This document shows, piece by piece, positions 17,611 to 25,948 of a DNA stretch of 64,000 nucleotides. The notes under the pieces are model-generated. The model worked only from the letters and a program-made list of their open reading frames with translations, was not told where the DNA came from and ran no database searches. Every line of letters starts with the position of its first letter. Within the stretch, counting starts at the first letter, position 1. Location: contig CADCJI010000015.1 in NCBI GenBank assembly GCA_902801625.1, positions 13,315-77,314 on the forward strand, read 5' to 3'. Origin of the DNA: an uncultured Bacteroidia bacterium. Lineage in GTDB: Bacteria > Bacteroidota > Bacteroidia > Bacteroidales > F082. Both the position numbers and the translations under genes were made by a program.

Positions 17611-17619
17611 GCAAATATA
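17611..17619 (-). promoter_or_regulatory. -7 box of paralogue 3
   Basis: TATATTTGC on the minus strand, 54 bases upstream of the ATG at 17557. Confidence 0.65.
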
Positions 17620-17765
17620 ATCATTTTTGGAATAGTAAAGGTTAGAACGGCATTTTTTTTGATTTTTTTCGAGAGGCTTCTCATTAGTGAATCTCAAAAA
17701 AACTTCTTTTCTTGTAAAACGAATAGTTTTTATTCCTACTTTTACACCCTCAAAAACTTTATCCT

Positions 17766-20735
17766 ATGAAAAAGCTATTTCTACCCTTAATGCTGCTCTG
17801 CTTTGCGGCTTGCAGCACTGAACCTAAAGCTGATTATGTTGCCGACCCAGCCAACTACGTTGATCCCTTCATCGGGACGGGCGGCCATGGCCATACCTTC
17901 CCAGGCGCGACTGTGCCCTTCGGCATGGTGCAGTTCAGCCTCGACACCCGTATGAACGACTGGGACGGCTGCTCGGGCTACCACACTAGCGATCATACCA
18001 TCCTCGGCTTCAGCACCACCCACCTCAGCGGCACGGGCTGCTCCGATTATGGTGACTTTAGGTTTATGCCCATCGTGGGCGAGGTGAAGCTCGACAAAGG
18101 TGATGAAAGCAATACTGCTTCGGGTTACCGCTCAGCATTCCAACATGAGAATGAGGATGCCAAGGCAGGCTACTACGCTGTGCTTTTGGACGACTATAAT
18201 ACTAAGGTGGAACTCACCACGGGCGACCGTGTGGGCATGATGCGCTGCACTTTCCCGAAAGGCGCTGATGCCCACATGTTCCTGGATATGGTTGAAGGTG
18301 TCAACGATGAGTTTGTGTATGAAGCCAACCTCAAGGTGGAAGGTGAGATCGCCATCAGCGGTTTCCGACGTACCAGAGATTGGGCTAACGAGCAATACCT
18401 CTATTTCTACGCTGAGTTCTCGAAGCCGTTCAAGGATTATTCTTTCTTCGACAATGGTGAAAAGGTGGTTGCGGATACAGCTGCAAGCGATAAGCTTAAG
18501 GCCTGTTTTGATTTTGATACTGCAGAAGGTGAGCAAATCGTCATGCGTATCGCCCTCTCCGCCGTCGATGTGGAAGGTGCCAAGAACAACTTGAAAGCCG
18601 AACTTGCCGAAGGCGACTTCGACTTCGACGTCCTCAAGCAAAAGGCTTACGACAAATGGAACAAGGAGATGAAACGCTACGAGGTGGCCGACAACAACGA
18701 GGCCAACAAGACGGTGTTCTACTCCGCCCTCTACCACTGCATGGTTGCCCCCAACCTTTATAGCGATGCCGATGGCCGCTATCGTGCCCACGACCTGAAA
18801 GTCTATAAGTCGGAAAGACCAGTCTATACGGTCTTCTCGCTATGGGATACATTCCGCAGCTTGCACCCGCTGTTCAGCCTAATGCAGCGCGAACGCACCC
18901 TCGATTTCATCAACACCTTTATTAATAAGTACGAGACCAACCCGCATCACATGCTGCCCATTTGGGAACTGGCTGCCAACGAGACCTACTGCATGATTGG
19001 CAACCACGCTATTCCTGTCATCGCCGACGCCTATTTCGCCGGTATCCGTGACTTTGATGCCGAAAAAGCTCTCGAAGCCATGGTCAACTCATCGAGAGAC
19101 GACTTCCGTGGCATGGGCGCTTACATGAAATATGGCTACATCCCGATTGAGGTCGAGGGTGAAGCCGTTTCCAAGACCTTGGAATATGCATACGACGACT
19201 GGTGTGTGGCGCGCATGGCTGAGGCCTTAGGCAAGACAGACATTGCCAAGGAATTTTATGCCCGCGCACAGAACTATAAGAACATTTACAACCCTGAGAA
19301 CCAGTTCTTCCAAGGCCGTCGCAACGGTGGCTGGATACGCCCCTTCGACCCTGCACAAGTGAATTTCACCTTGACCGAGGCCAACTCCTACCAATACGGT
19401 TTCTTTGTGCCTCAAGATGTGAACGGCCACATCGACTTGATGGGAGGCAGTGTTGACTATGGGGCAAAACTCGATGGTCTCTTCAATGCACCGGAAAACC
19501 TCACTGGACGGGCACAACCTGATATCACGGGCCTTATCGGACAATATGCCCACGGCAACGAACCGAGCCACAATATCGTGTATATGTACAATTTCGTTGG
19601 CCAACCGACCAAGACGCAACACTATGTGAAAAAGGTGATGGACAACTTCTACACCGACCGTCGCGACGGCTATGCCGGTAACGAGGACTGTGGCCAGATG
19701 TCAGCATGGGGCGTTTTCTCTGCCATGGGCTTCTATCCTGCTACGCCAGGTTCGGGCTATTATGTGTTGGGATTGCCGCGTTTCCAAAAGGTTAGATTGA
19801 CTATGGAAAATGGCAAACAGTTTGAGGTAGTGGCCAAGAATTTGAGTGCCAAGAATTGCTATGTGAAATCGGTGAAACTGAACGGCAATCCATTGGAACG
19901 CAGCTATATCACTTTTGAGGAAGTGTTCAATGGAGGTGTTTTAGAGTTTACCATGACCGATCAAGCCAATTCCACTTGGGCCACACAGCCCGCGAATTGC
20001 CCTGTGATGCGTATCCCTGGCGAGAGCATTGTCATCGTTCCCACCATCAACACTAACTCCGACACCTTCTTCGACAGCCTGATGATCAGCATGAGCCATC
20101 CTGTGGAAGGCGTGAAGATTTACTATACTATGGATGGCAGCGACCCCAAGGAAAACGGATTGTTGTTTGAACAGCCGATTTGCCTCAAGGACAACGCCAC
20201 CGTGCGTGTTGCAGCCAAGCAGGAAGAGCGTTGGAGCAACGAAATTGATGCTCAATATTACAAGATAGATGCGCGTCATTCGGTGAAGTTGGAGCATAAA
20301 TACAACGAACAATATGAGGCGGGCGGCCTCAAGGCTTTGATTGACCATCAGCGTGGTGGCGAGAACTTCCGCACCGGCTCGTGGCAAGGCTATTATGGTG
20401 TCGACCTCATCGCCACCGTTGACTTGGGCCGTTCAAAGAAAATCAACCGCTTGGCAGGCAGCTTCTTGCAGGAGATTTACTCTTGGATTTGGATGCCCAC
20501 CGAAGTGGAGTACTTTATCAGCGATGATGGCAGGAATTTCCGAAGCGTAGGTAAGGTGAAGAACGAGGTGCCGATAGATGCTGACGGTGCTTTCATTCAG
20601 GAGATGGAAGTGCGCCCGCGTACCAATGCCCGCTATGTGAAGATGGTGGCCAAGACCATTGGCACATGCCCCGAAGGCCATGTCGGCGCTGGGCAGAAGG
20701 CATGGATCTTCTGTGATGAATTGGTGATAGAGTAG
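17766..20735 (+). CDS. GH92 family alpha-mannosidase lipoprotein
   Basis: This 989-residue surface or periplasmic exo-alpha-mannosidase of glycoside hydrolase family 92 is calcium dependent in the characterised members. The N-terminus is a lipoprotein signal with lipobox FAAC (Cys about 19). The GH92 opening block YVDPFIGTGGHGHTFPGATV, then TTHLSGTGCSDYGDF, SLWDTFRSLHPL and GNEDCGQMSAWGVFSAMGFY are clear. After about residue 770 there is a chitobiase-type Ig-like domain (VKIYYTMDGSDPKENG), then an F5/8 type C (CBM32-like) domain at the end. Expected substrates are mannose-capped N-glycans or mannans. Its stop codon is followed at once by repeat A3. No SusC/SusD pair is adjacent, so this is not a classical polysaccharide utilisation locus. 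Confidence 0.93.
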   Translation: MKKLFLPLMLLCFAACSTEPKADYVADPANYVDPFIGTGGHGHTFPGATVPFGMVQFSLDTRMNDWDGCSGYHTSDHTILGFSTTHLSGTGCSDYGDFRFMPIVGEVKLDKGDESNTASGYRSAFQHENEDAKAGYYAVLLDDYNTKVELTTGDRVGMMRCTFPKGADAHMFLDMVEGVNDEFVYEANLKVEGEIAISGFRRTRDWANEQYLYFYAEFSKPFKDYSFFDNGEKVVADTAASDKLKACFDFDTAEGEQIVMRIALSAVDVEGAKNNLKAELAEGDFDFDVLKQKAYDKWNKEMKRYEVADNNEANKTVFYSALYHCMVAPNLYSDADGRYRAHDLKVYKSERPVYTVFSLWDTFRSLHPLFSLMQRERTLDFINTFINKYETNPHHMLPIWELAANETYCMIGNHAIPVIADAYFAGIRDFDAEKALEAMVNSSRDDFRGMGAYMKYGYIPIEVEGEAVSKTLEYAYDDWCVARMAEALGKTDIAKEFYARAQNYKNIYNPENQFFQGRRNGGWIRPFDPAQVNFTLTEANSYQYGFFVPQDVNGHIDLMGGSVDYGAKLDGLFNAPENLTGRAQPDITGLIGQYAHGNEPSHNIVYMYNFVGQPTKTQHYVKKVMDNFYTDRRDGYAGNEDCGQMSAWGVFSAMGFYPATPGSGYYVLGLPRFQKVRLTMENGKQFEVVAKNLSAKNCYVKSVKLNGNPLERSYITFEEVFNGGVLEFTMTDQANSTWATQPANCPVMRIPGESIVIVPTINTNSDTFFDSLMISMSHPVEGVKIYYTMDGSDPKENGLLFEQPICLKDNATVRVAAKQEERWSNEIDAQYYKIDARHSVKLEHKYNEQYEAGGLKALIDHQRGGENFRTGSWQGYYGVDLIATVDLGRSKKINRLAGSFLQEIYSWIWMPTEVEYFISDDGRNFRSVGKVKNEVPIDADGAFIQEMEVRPRTNARYVKMVAKTIGTCPEGHVGAGQKAWIFCDELVIE

Positions 20736-20737
20736 TA

Positions 20738-20863
20738 GATTCCCTTCGGGAATGGAGTTTATGTCAAGTGTTTCAAGCGGCGGTAAAGACAATTGCTTGC
20801 TTTATTACAGGTTCTACCGCCGCTGGGAACTAAAAGATATAGTCCATTCCCCGCAGGGGAATC
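20738..20863. repeat. Family A nested palindromic element, copy 3
   Basis: Termini are GATTCCCTTCGGGAATGG (20738) and CCATTCCCCGCAGGGGAATC (20844-20863). Inner arms are at 20777 and 20817. The eighth inner pair is T-A here but C-G in copies 2, 5 and 6, a compensatory change. The element starts three bases after the GH92 stop codon. Confidence 0.85.
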
Positions 20864-20914
20864 TTAATCAATAAATTATGAATCTTTTAATTTTAAATCT
20901 TTAAATCGAATTAT

Positions 20915-22132
20915 ATGAAAGAATCCATCGTAATCCTCGCCGGCGGCGGTCCGGCACCCGGAATCAACACGGTCATCAGCACTGTGGCAAAAACCTTCCT
21001 CAAGGACGGTTATCGTGTACTCGGCCTTAACGACGGCTACAAGAACCTTTTCCAACCCAATCCTGATGTGGTCGAAATGGACTTCCTCTATGCCGATGCC
21101 ATCCTCAAACAAGGTGGTTCGGCCTTGAAGATGAGCCGCTATAAACCAAAGAACGAGGAGTTTAACACCGAGTTCTTTGTCAAAAACAACATCAAGCTGT
21201 TGGTCACCATCGGTGGCGACGACACTGCTTCGACGGCCAATCGCATCTCGAAGTTCTTGGCCAGCAGTGGCTTCCCTATCCAAAACATCCACGTGCCCAA
21301 GACCATCGACAATGACCTTCCGTTGCCCGAAGGCAGCCCAACCTTTGGCTATTATTCCGCCAAGGACGCCGCTGTACATTTGGTGCAGACCATCTACGAA
21401 GATGCCCGCACCAGCGGCAACTGGTTCGTGGTCTCAGCCATGGGTCGCGAGGCGGGTCACTTGGCTTTCGGTATGACTTCGGCCTGCCACTGCCCGATGG
21501 TGGTCATCCCCGAGATGTTCAACAAGACGGAAGTCACCTTTGACGCCATCATCAAGTTGGTGGTCAGTTCTATCGTGAAGCGCAAGCTGTTGGGTGTCAA
21601 CTATGGTGTGGTCATCATCAGCGAGGGCGTGTTCCACTTCATGAGCGATGAGGAAATCGAGAAGTCGGGTGTGGCATTCACCTACGACGAACATGGCCAT
21701 CCCGAGTTGGGTAATGTCAGTAAGGCACACATCTTCAACCTCTTGCTGCAACAAAGACTGAAAGCTTTGGGTATCAATGTGAAGAGCCGTCCCGTCGAAA
21801 TCGGTTACGGCATCCGTTGCGTCGAGCCCAATGGTTACGACTTGACTTATTGCTCATTGCTGGGCTACGGTGTTAAGAAACTCTTCGACAAGGGTGTGAG
21901 TGGCGCCATGGTCACTGCTAATCCGAAGGGCGAAATCGAACCGCTCTATCTGAAGGATGTCGAGGATGAGAACGGCAAGATTAAGCCGCGTTTGGTGAAC
22001 CTGAATGGCCCGAAGGCCGAGTTGATTTTCAACGACGGTTTGCAATACATTATGCCAGTCGACTATATCCCCGCAAAGGCTTATTTGCCCAATCCTGAGG
22101 AATACGACTTCAAGAAGATTTTGAAATGGTAA
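20915..22132 (+). CDS. pfp: 6-phosphofructokinase, pyrophosphate-type residues
   Basis: This 405-residue protein of the phosphofructokinase A family phosphorylates fructose 6-phosphate in glycolysis. The donor-determining sites are GGDDT (residues 100-104) and PKTIDND (128-134). ATP-dependent enzymes usually have Gly at both variable positions (GGDGS, PGTIDND), whereas Asp and Lys mark PPi-dependent enzymes. I therefore infer a reversible PPi-dependent enzyme. The phosphate-binding start ILAGGGPAPGINTVI and the MGREAGHLA substrate motif are intact. The leader contains repeat A3, and the gene ends in the family D palindrome and a strong terminator. Confidence 0.88.
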   Translation: MKESIVILAGGGPAPGINTVISTVAKTFLKDGYRVLGLNDGYKNLFQPNPDVVEMDFLYADAILKQGGSALKMSRYKPKNEEFNTEFFVKNNIKLLVTIGGDDTASTANRISKFLASSGFPIQNIHVPKTIDNDLPLPEGSPTFGYYSAKDAAVHLVQTIYEDARTSGNWFVVSAMGREAGHLAFGMTSACHCPMVVIPEMFNKTEVTFDAIIKLVVSSIVKRKLLGVNYGVVIISEGVFHFMSDEEIEKSGVAFTYDEHGHPELGNVSKAHIFNLLLQQRLKALGINVKSRPVEIGYGIRCVEPNGYDLTYCSLLGYGVKKLFDKGVSGAMVTANPKGEIEPLYLKDVEDENGKIKPRLVNLNGPKAELIFNDGLQYIMPVDYIPAKAYLPNPEEYDFKKILKW

Positions 22133-22137
22133 TTTGT

Positions 22138-22214
22138 TGTAGGGCTGTCGTACCACGGCAGCCGCTGTCTGGCAAATAGTCAGCGGCTGCCACAGTGTGA
22201 CAGCCCTACAAACC
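22138..22214. repeat. Family D palindromic element, complete copy
   Basis: The outer arms GTAGGGCTGTC / GACAGCCCTAC enclose the inner arms GGCAGCCGCTG / CAGCGGCTGCC. It begins six bases after the phosphofructokinase stop codon. A half copy sharing GTAGGGCTGTCGTACCACGG is at 27205-27230. Confidence 0.75.
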
Positions 22215-22222
22215 CAAAACAG

Positions 22223-22250
22223 AAAGCCGCCCCGAAACCGAGGCGGCTTT
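22223..22250. terminator. Intrinsic terminator after the phosphofructokinase gene
   Basis: AAAGCCGCC and GGCGGCTTT form a perfect stem around a 10-base loop, followed by CTTC. Confidence 0.75.
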
Positions 22251-22273
22251 CTTCATGAATGAAAACAAAACCT

Positions 22274-22445
22274 TTATTTGTGTAAATTGACCTTCTGTAT
22301 CATTACGCCATCCTCCGTCTCAACACGAACGAGATACATGCCCGATTCGAAGCGGCTCATGTCGAGGGCGGTGCAGCCCTCGCTGGTCGTCTCTTGGAGC
22401 GTTTGGCCTAGGAGGAGGCTGTTCATTTCACCGACTTCCATTCGG
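22274..22445 (-). pseudogene. Remnant of a T9SS sorting domain
   Basis: The minus strand encodes about 56 residues that match the end of a type A sorting domain (LLLGQTLQETT, then TALDMSRFESGMYLVRV, ending IQKVNLHK and a TAA at 22274). Compare SIDMSQLPAGTYTMRV in the 60581 gene. No start codon, signal peptide or YPNP motif precedes it in frame; an in-frame stop lies just upstream, and the neighbouring coding-like residues (PDIVAEWKSVK) are in another frame. It is most likely the surviving tail of a decayed cargo gene. Confidence 0.6.
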
Positions 22446-22487
22446 CGACAATGTCGGGTATGGCACCGAGGTTATGCCCGAACATTC

Positions 22488-22892
22488 TTAGAAACCTTCA
22501 CTGATTCCTATGGCAATTATGACAATATATAATATCCAGAAAGGAATCATTACGATGCTGAGAATGAGTCCCACCTTTGAAGTGATGCGGCCAGCGTTGA
22601 GCATGCATTCTCCAGTATATGTATTGGGGTTGGCAGCAATGGCATCGTAGCCTTCATACGCCTTTCTTTTTCCAATGGCAGATAAAATGAAGCCAGGGAT
22701 GATCAGAGAACTGAAGTTGATGGAGAGAATGCCAAGCACCATCGAGGCGATGGCGGTGGGGGCGAGAAGTTTGGCTTGTTGTTTTGCTGGTTTTGCCGGT
22801 TTGAGAGGCGCAGAGCATTGAGGACAGACTTCTTCTGTGTTGTCAACCAAAGCCCCGCAATAGGTGCATTTGATTTTTGTATCTTCGTTCAT
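22488..22892 (-). CDS. Zinc-ribbon, DUF4190-like small membrane protein
   Basis: This 134-residue protein has an N-terminal zinc ribbon (CTYCG with CPQC, residues about 10-28), a Pro/Ala/Lys linker and two hydrophobic segments separated by a polar loop, typical of DUF4190-type proteins. Between the segments is NAGRITSKVGLILSI, a common motif in this group. The function is unknown. It lies 20 bases downstream of ettA on the same strand and may be in the same transcript. Confidence 0.7.
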   Translation of the reverse strand: MNEDTKIKCTYCGALVDNTEEVCPQCSAPLKPAKPAKQQAKLLAPTAIASMVLGILSINFSSLIIPGFILSAIGKRKAYEGYDAIAANPNTYTGECMLNAGRITSKVGLILSIVMIPFWILYIVIIAIGISEGF

Positions 22893-22912
22893 GACAATGC
22901 TAGTTTTATAGG

Positions 22913-24589
22913 TTATTCTTTCAGCTTTTTGTATCTGAAACGTTTGGGCTCTACATTGCCGAGACGTTTCATCTTGTTTTCTTCATATTCCGAGTAGCTG
23001 CCCTCGAAGAAGTAGACCTGTGAGTTGCCTTCGAAAGCGAGGATGTGGGTGGCCACACGGTCGAGGAACCAGCGGTCGTGGCTGATGATAACGGCACAGC
23101 CAGCGAAGTTCTCCAAGCCTTCCTCCAAGGCACGGAGCGTGTTCACATCGATGTCGTTGGTGGGTTCGTCCAAGAGGAGCACATTGGCTTCCTGCTTTAA
23201 GGTGAGGGCAAGGTGCATGCGGTTGCGTTCACCGCCCGACAGTACGCCAGCCTTCTTCTGCTGGTCGTTGCCGCCGAAGTTGAAGCGTGAGACATAGGCA
23301 CGCGAGTTCATGCTTCGTTTGCCCAACTGGATGAGTTCGTTCCCGCCGCTGATGACTTCCCAAACCGTCTTTTCAGGGTCGATGTCAGCATGTTGTTGGT
23401 CAACATAACCAATCTTCACGGTCTCGCCAACCTCGAAAGTGCCAGAATCGGGCTGCTCCAAGCCCATGATGAGGCGGAATAGGGTGGTTTTGCCTGCACC
23501 ATTGGGACCAATAACACCCACGATGCCACCTTGCGGCAGGCTGAAGTTGAGGTTTTCGAACAATAATTTGTCACCGTAAGCTTTTGTGACATCGTGTGCT
23601 TCGATGACTTTGGTGCCCAAACGGTCGCCGTTAGGGATGTAGATTTCTAGTTTCTCTTCCTTTTCCTTCACATCCTCGTTGAGCATCTTCTCATACGACT
23701 CCAAACGAGCTTTACCTTTGGCATGACGGGCCTTCGGAGCCATGCGCACCCATTCCAACTCTCTTTCAAGGGTCTTGCGGCGTTTGCTTTCGGTCTTCTC
23801 TTCCATGGCGAGGCGGGCGGTCTTCTGGTCGAGCCACGAGGAGTAGTTGCCCTTCCACGGGATGCCTTCGCCTCTATCCAATTCAAGAATCCAGCCTGCC
23901 ACATGATCGAGGAAGTAACGGTCGTGGGTGACGGCGATGACGGTGCCCTTGTATTGCTGCAAGTGGCTTTCCAACCATTGGATGCTCTCGGCATCGAGGT
24001 GGTTGGTGGGCTCGTCGAGGAGCAGAATGTCAGGCTCTTGCAAGAGGAGTCTGCATAAAGCCACACGGCGACGCTCACCTCCCGAGAGGTTCTTAACGGG
24101 CGTGTCACCATCGGGACAGTTGAGGGCATCCATGGCGCGCTCCAGCTTACTGTCGAGTTCCCAAGCGTCGTGCTGTTCGATGAGCTCGGTGAGTTCGCCT
24201 TGGCGGGCAATCAGCTTGTCGAAGTCGGCGTCAGGTTCGGCGAACTTGTTGTTGATCTCCTCGTATTCCTTGAGGATGTCGACAATCTCCTGCACGCCTT
24301 CCTCCACTATTTGTTTCACCGTTTTGTTGTCGTCTAATTGCGGCTCCTGGTCAAGCATTCCGACCGAATAGCCAGGCGAGAAGACCACTTCGCCGTTATA
24401 GGATTTCTCCTTGCCAGCGATGATGCGCAGTAGGGTTGATTTTCCCGCTCCGTTCAGGCCTATGATGCCGATTTTGGCGCCATAGAAGAAGGAGAGGTAG
24501 ATGTCTTTCAATATTTGTCTTGACGGCGGGATGATTTTGCTCACGCCTACCATCGAGAAGATGATTTTTTTGTCGTCGGGTTGTGCCAT
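22913..24589 (-). CDS. ettA: Energy-dependent translational throttle protein EttA (ABC-F ATPase)
   Basis: This 558-residue ABC-F protein binds the ribosomal E site and gates early elongation according to the ATP/ADP ratio in E. coli. It has two ABC domains: Walker A GLNGAGKST (about residues 43-51) and GPNGAGKTT, signatures LSGGERRRVAL and LSGGERNRMHL, and Walker B LLLDEPTNHLD and LLLDEPTNDID. An arm insertion lies in the first domain, and the interdomain linker is charged (ELEWVRMAPKARHAKGKARL). The length and the linker identify EttA rather than Uup or antibiotic-resistance ABC-F proteins. There are no membrane segments, so it is cytoplasmic. Confidence 0.92.
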   Translation of the reverse strand: MAQPDDKKIIFSMVGVSKIIPPSRQILKDIYLSFFYGAKIGIIGLNGAGKSTLLRIIAGKEKSYNGEVVFSPGYSVGMLDQEPQLDDNKTVKQIVEEGVQEIVDILKEYEEINNKFAEPDADFDKLIARQGELTELIEQHDAWELDSKLERAMDALNCPDGDTPVKNLSGGERRRVALCRLLLQEPDILLLDEPTNHLDAESIQWLESHLQQYKGTVIAVTHDRYFLDHVAGWILELDRGEGIPWKGNYSSWLDQKTARLAMEEKTESKRRKTLERELEWVRMAPKARHAKGKARLESYEKMLNEDVKEKEEKLEIYIPNGDRLGTKVIEAHDVTKAYGDKLLFENLNFSLPQGGIVGVIGPNGAGKTTLFRLIMGLEQPDSGTFEVGETVKIGYVDQQHADIDPEKTVWEVISGGNELIQLGKRSMNSRAYVSRFNFGGNDQQKKAGVLSGGERNRMHLALTLKQEANVLLLDEPTNDIDVNTLRALEEGLENFAGCAVIISHDRWFLDRVATHILAFEGNSQVYFFEGSYSEYEENKMKRLGNVEPKRFRYKKLKE

Positions 24590-24617
24590 ATTCTGTTGTG
24601 TTTGTTTTGCTTATTGC

Positions 24618-24637
24618 GCAGGGATTGAAATCCCTGC
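24618..24637. repeat. Family F palindrome (GGGATT..AATCCC)
   Basis: GCAGGGATTGAAATCCCTGC is a perfect-stem hairpin five bases after the stop codon of the minus-strand glycosyltransferase gene. It resembles the hairpins at 57863 and 57895. Confidence 0.6.
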
Positions 24638-24642
24638 TTGAT

Positions 24643-25827
24643 TTAGGGTCGTCCTTTTAGGACTTTTTGCATCTCGTGTTCTAAAATGGCAGTCGCCTTT
24701 CCCCAGTCATACACGCGATTCGTGAAATCAAATCCCGCTTGGGCAAGGAGTTCTGCCTTTTCCTTGTCAGTCAAGAGGGTGATGATATGTTGTGCCATTT
24801 CTTCGGCATTGCTGCCGACTAGGATTTCTTCATTGGGCTTGGCGCCAAGCGATGCATTGGCCAAGGGCGAGGTGATGGCAGGCAGGCGCATCGACATGGC
24901 TTCCAACAATTTGTTTTGCAGACCAGTACCAATGCGCATGGGGGCGATGAAAACGCGACTTTGCGCATAGGCATCGCGGATGTCGTCGAGCCAGCCGCTG
25001 ACGATAATGCGCTCCGAGGCGGCTTTCTTCACTTTCGGGTCGGGAGTGGCACCGGCGATGTAGAGCTTCACTTCAGGCATTGTTTTCCATACGATGGGCA
25101 AAATCTCGTTAGCCAAATATTCCACCGCATTTACATTAGGCGGATAACTCATGTTGCCCGTGAAGACGAGGTCGTATTGCTTTTCGCGTTCTTGCGGCTT
25201 GAAATAGTCGTGGTCGACACCGTTAGGGATGATGAGTATCTCGTCGCGGCGTTCATGCGGGAACAGGTCTCGGTCGGGCTCGCTGATGATTGATTTTACA
25301 TCAAAATTATCAAATAAGGCAGCCTCATAGCGTTTCAGACGATGATACTCCATATTGTAAATTGGTCGTGTGACGCATGAAGCTATATCGGCGCGGCGTT
25401 TCATGCCGTATGAGAAGATGTCCTGATAATCAATGGCTTTAGGAAGTTTTTTGTAACGGATATACTCTGCCACGCGGAGCAACTGGCCATAGAGCATGTC
25501 GGGCTTGTGTTTGGCAATCAAGGCATCGATTTTTCTTGCAGCCTTGCGGTTGTAGAAATAACCGCATTGTAAGGGCAAACCCTTAAAGAAAGCACGGATA
25601 AGTCCCAACAAGATTTGCGGCTTTGTGATTCTGATGAAGTTGACGGACTGGCAATAGGGCTGCAAGGCATGAAAAGCATCTTGTTCGCTGACTTTTGGGT
25701 CGTCGTTCAACGCACAAAGGACAATTTCGTTATGCTTCGCAAGCTGTTTTATTTGATTGAATGCCCGCAGTTTATCGCCTTTTTCAAGCGGATAGGGGAT
25801 GCGGGGCAATAGGACAAAAATCTTCAT
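24643..25827 (-). CDS. GT4-type glycosyltransferase
   Basis: This 394-residue GT-B fold transferase has an N-terminal acceptor domain beginning MKIFVLLPRIPYPLEKGDKL and a C-terminal donor domain with VFTGNMSYPPNVNAVEYL, then the GT4 motif IAPMRIGTGLQNKLLEAMSM containing the conserved Glu. It resembles the sugar transferases of exopolysaccharide or O-antigen gene sets. It is a neighbour of a second GT4 gene upstream, and the two likely act on the same glycan. Donor and acceptor sugars cannot be told. Promoter TATCTTTGC lies 19 bases upstream. Confidence 0.85.
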   Translation of the reverse strand: MKIFVLLPRIPYPLEKGDKLRAFNQIKQLAKHNEIVLCALNDDPKVSEQDAFHALQPYCQSVNFIRITKPQILLGLIRAFFKGLPLQCGYFYNRKAARKIDALIAKHKPDMLYGQLLRVAEYIRYKKLPKAIDYQDIFSYGMKRRADIASCVTRPIYNMEYHRLKRYEAALFDNFDVKSIISEPDRDLFPHERRDEILIIPNGVDHDYFKPQEREKQYDLVFTGNMSYPPNVNAVEYLANEILPIVWKTMPEVKLYIAGATPDPKVKKAASERIIVSGWLDDIRDAYAQSRVFIAPMRIGTGLQNKLLEAMSMRLPAITSPLANASLGAKPNEEILVGSNAEEMAQHIITLLTDKEKAELLAQAGFDFTNRVYDWGKATAILEHEMQKVLKGRP

Positions 25828-25845
25828 CTCATCGAGAATTAGGGA

Positions 25846-25854
25846 GCAAAGATA
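25846..25854 (-). promoter_or_regulatory. -7 box of the 24643 glycosyltransferase
   Basis: TATCTTTGC on the minus strand, close to the ATG at 25827. Confidence 0.65.
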
Positions 25855-25868
25855 GTGTTTTTTTTAAA

Positions 25869-25945
25869 ACTATGGCCAATGGCTAATGACTATGGCCGCT
25901 TTTGTTATTGGGAAGCGGCCATAGTCATAGGCCATAAGCCATAGT
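25869..25945. repeat. Family C palindromic element, copy 1
   Basis: ACTATGGC and GCCATAGT form the ends. The inner stem is GACTATGGCCGCTT / AAGCGGCCATAGTC, with further ATGGC-type repeats in both arms. It starts three bases downstream of the stop codon of the minus-strand gene at 25949. Other copies are at 44792 and 60488. Confidence 0.8.
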
Positions 25946-25948
25946 CAC

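Noticed and set aside
17766-20735. Polysaccharide utilisation locus around the GH92 gene
   Set aside because: No SusC/SusD-like pair, sulfatase, or hybrid two-component or ECF regulator is adjacent.
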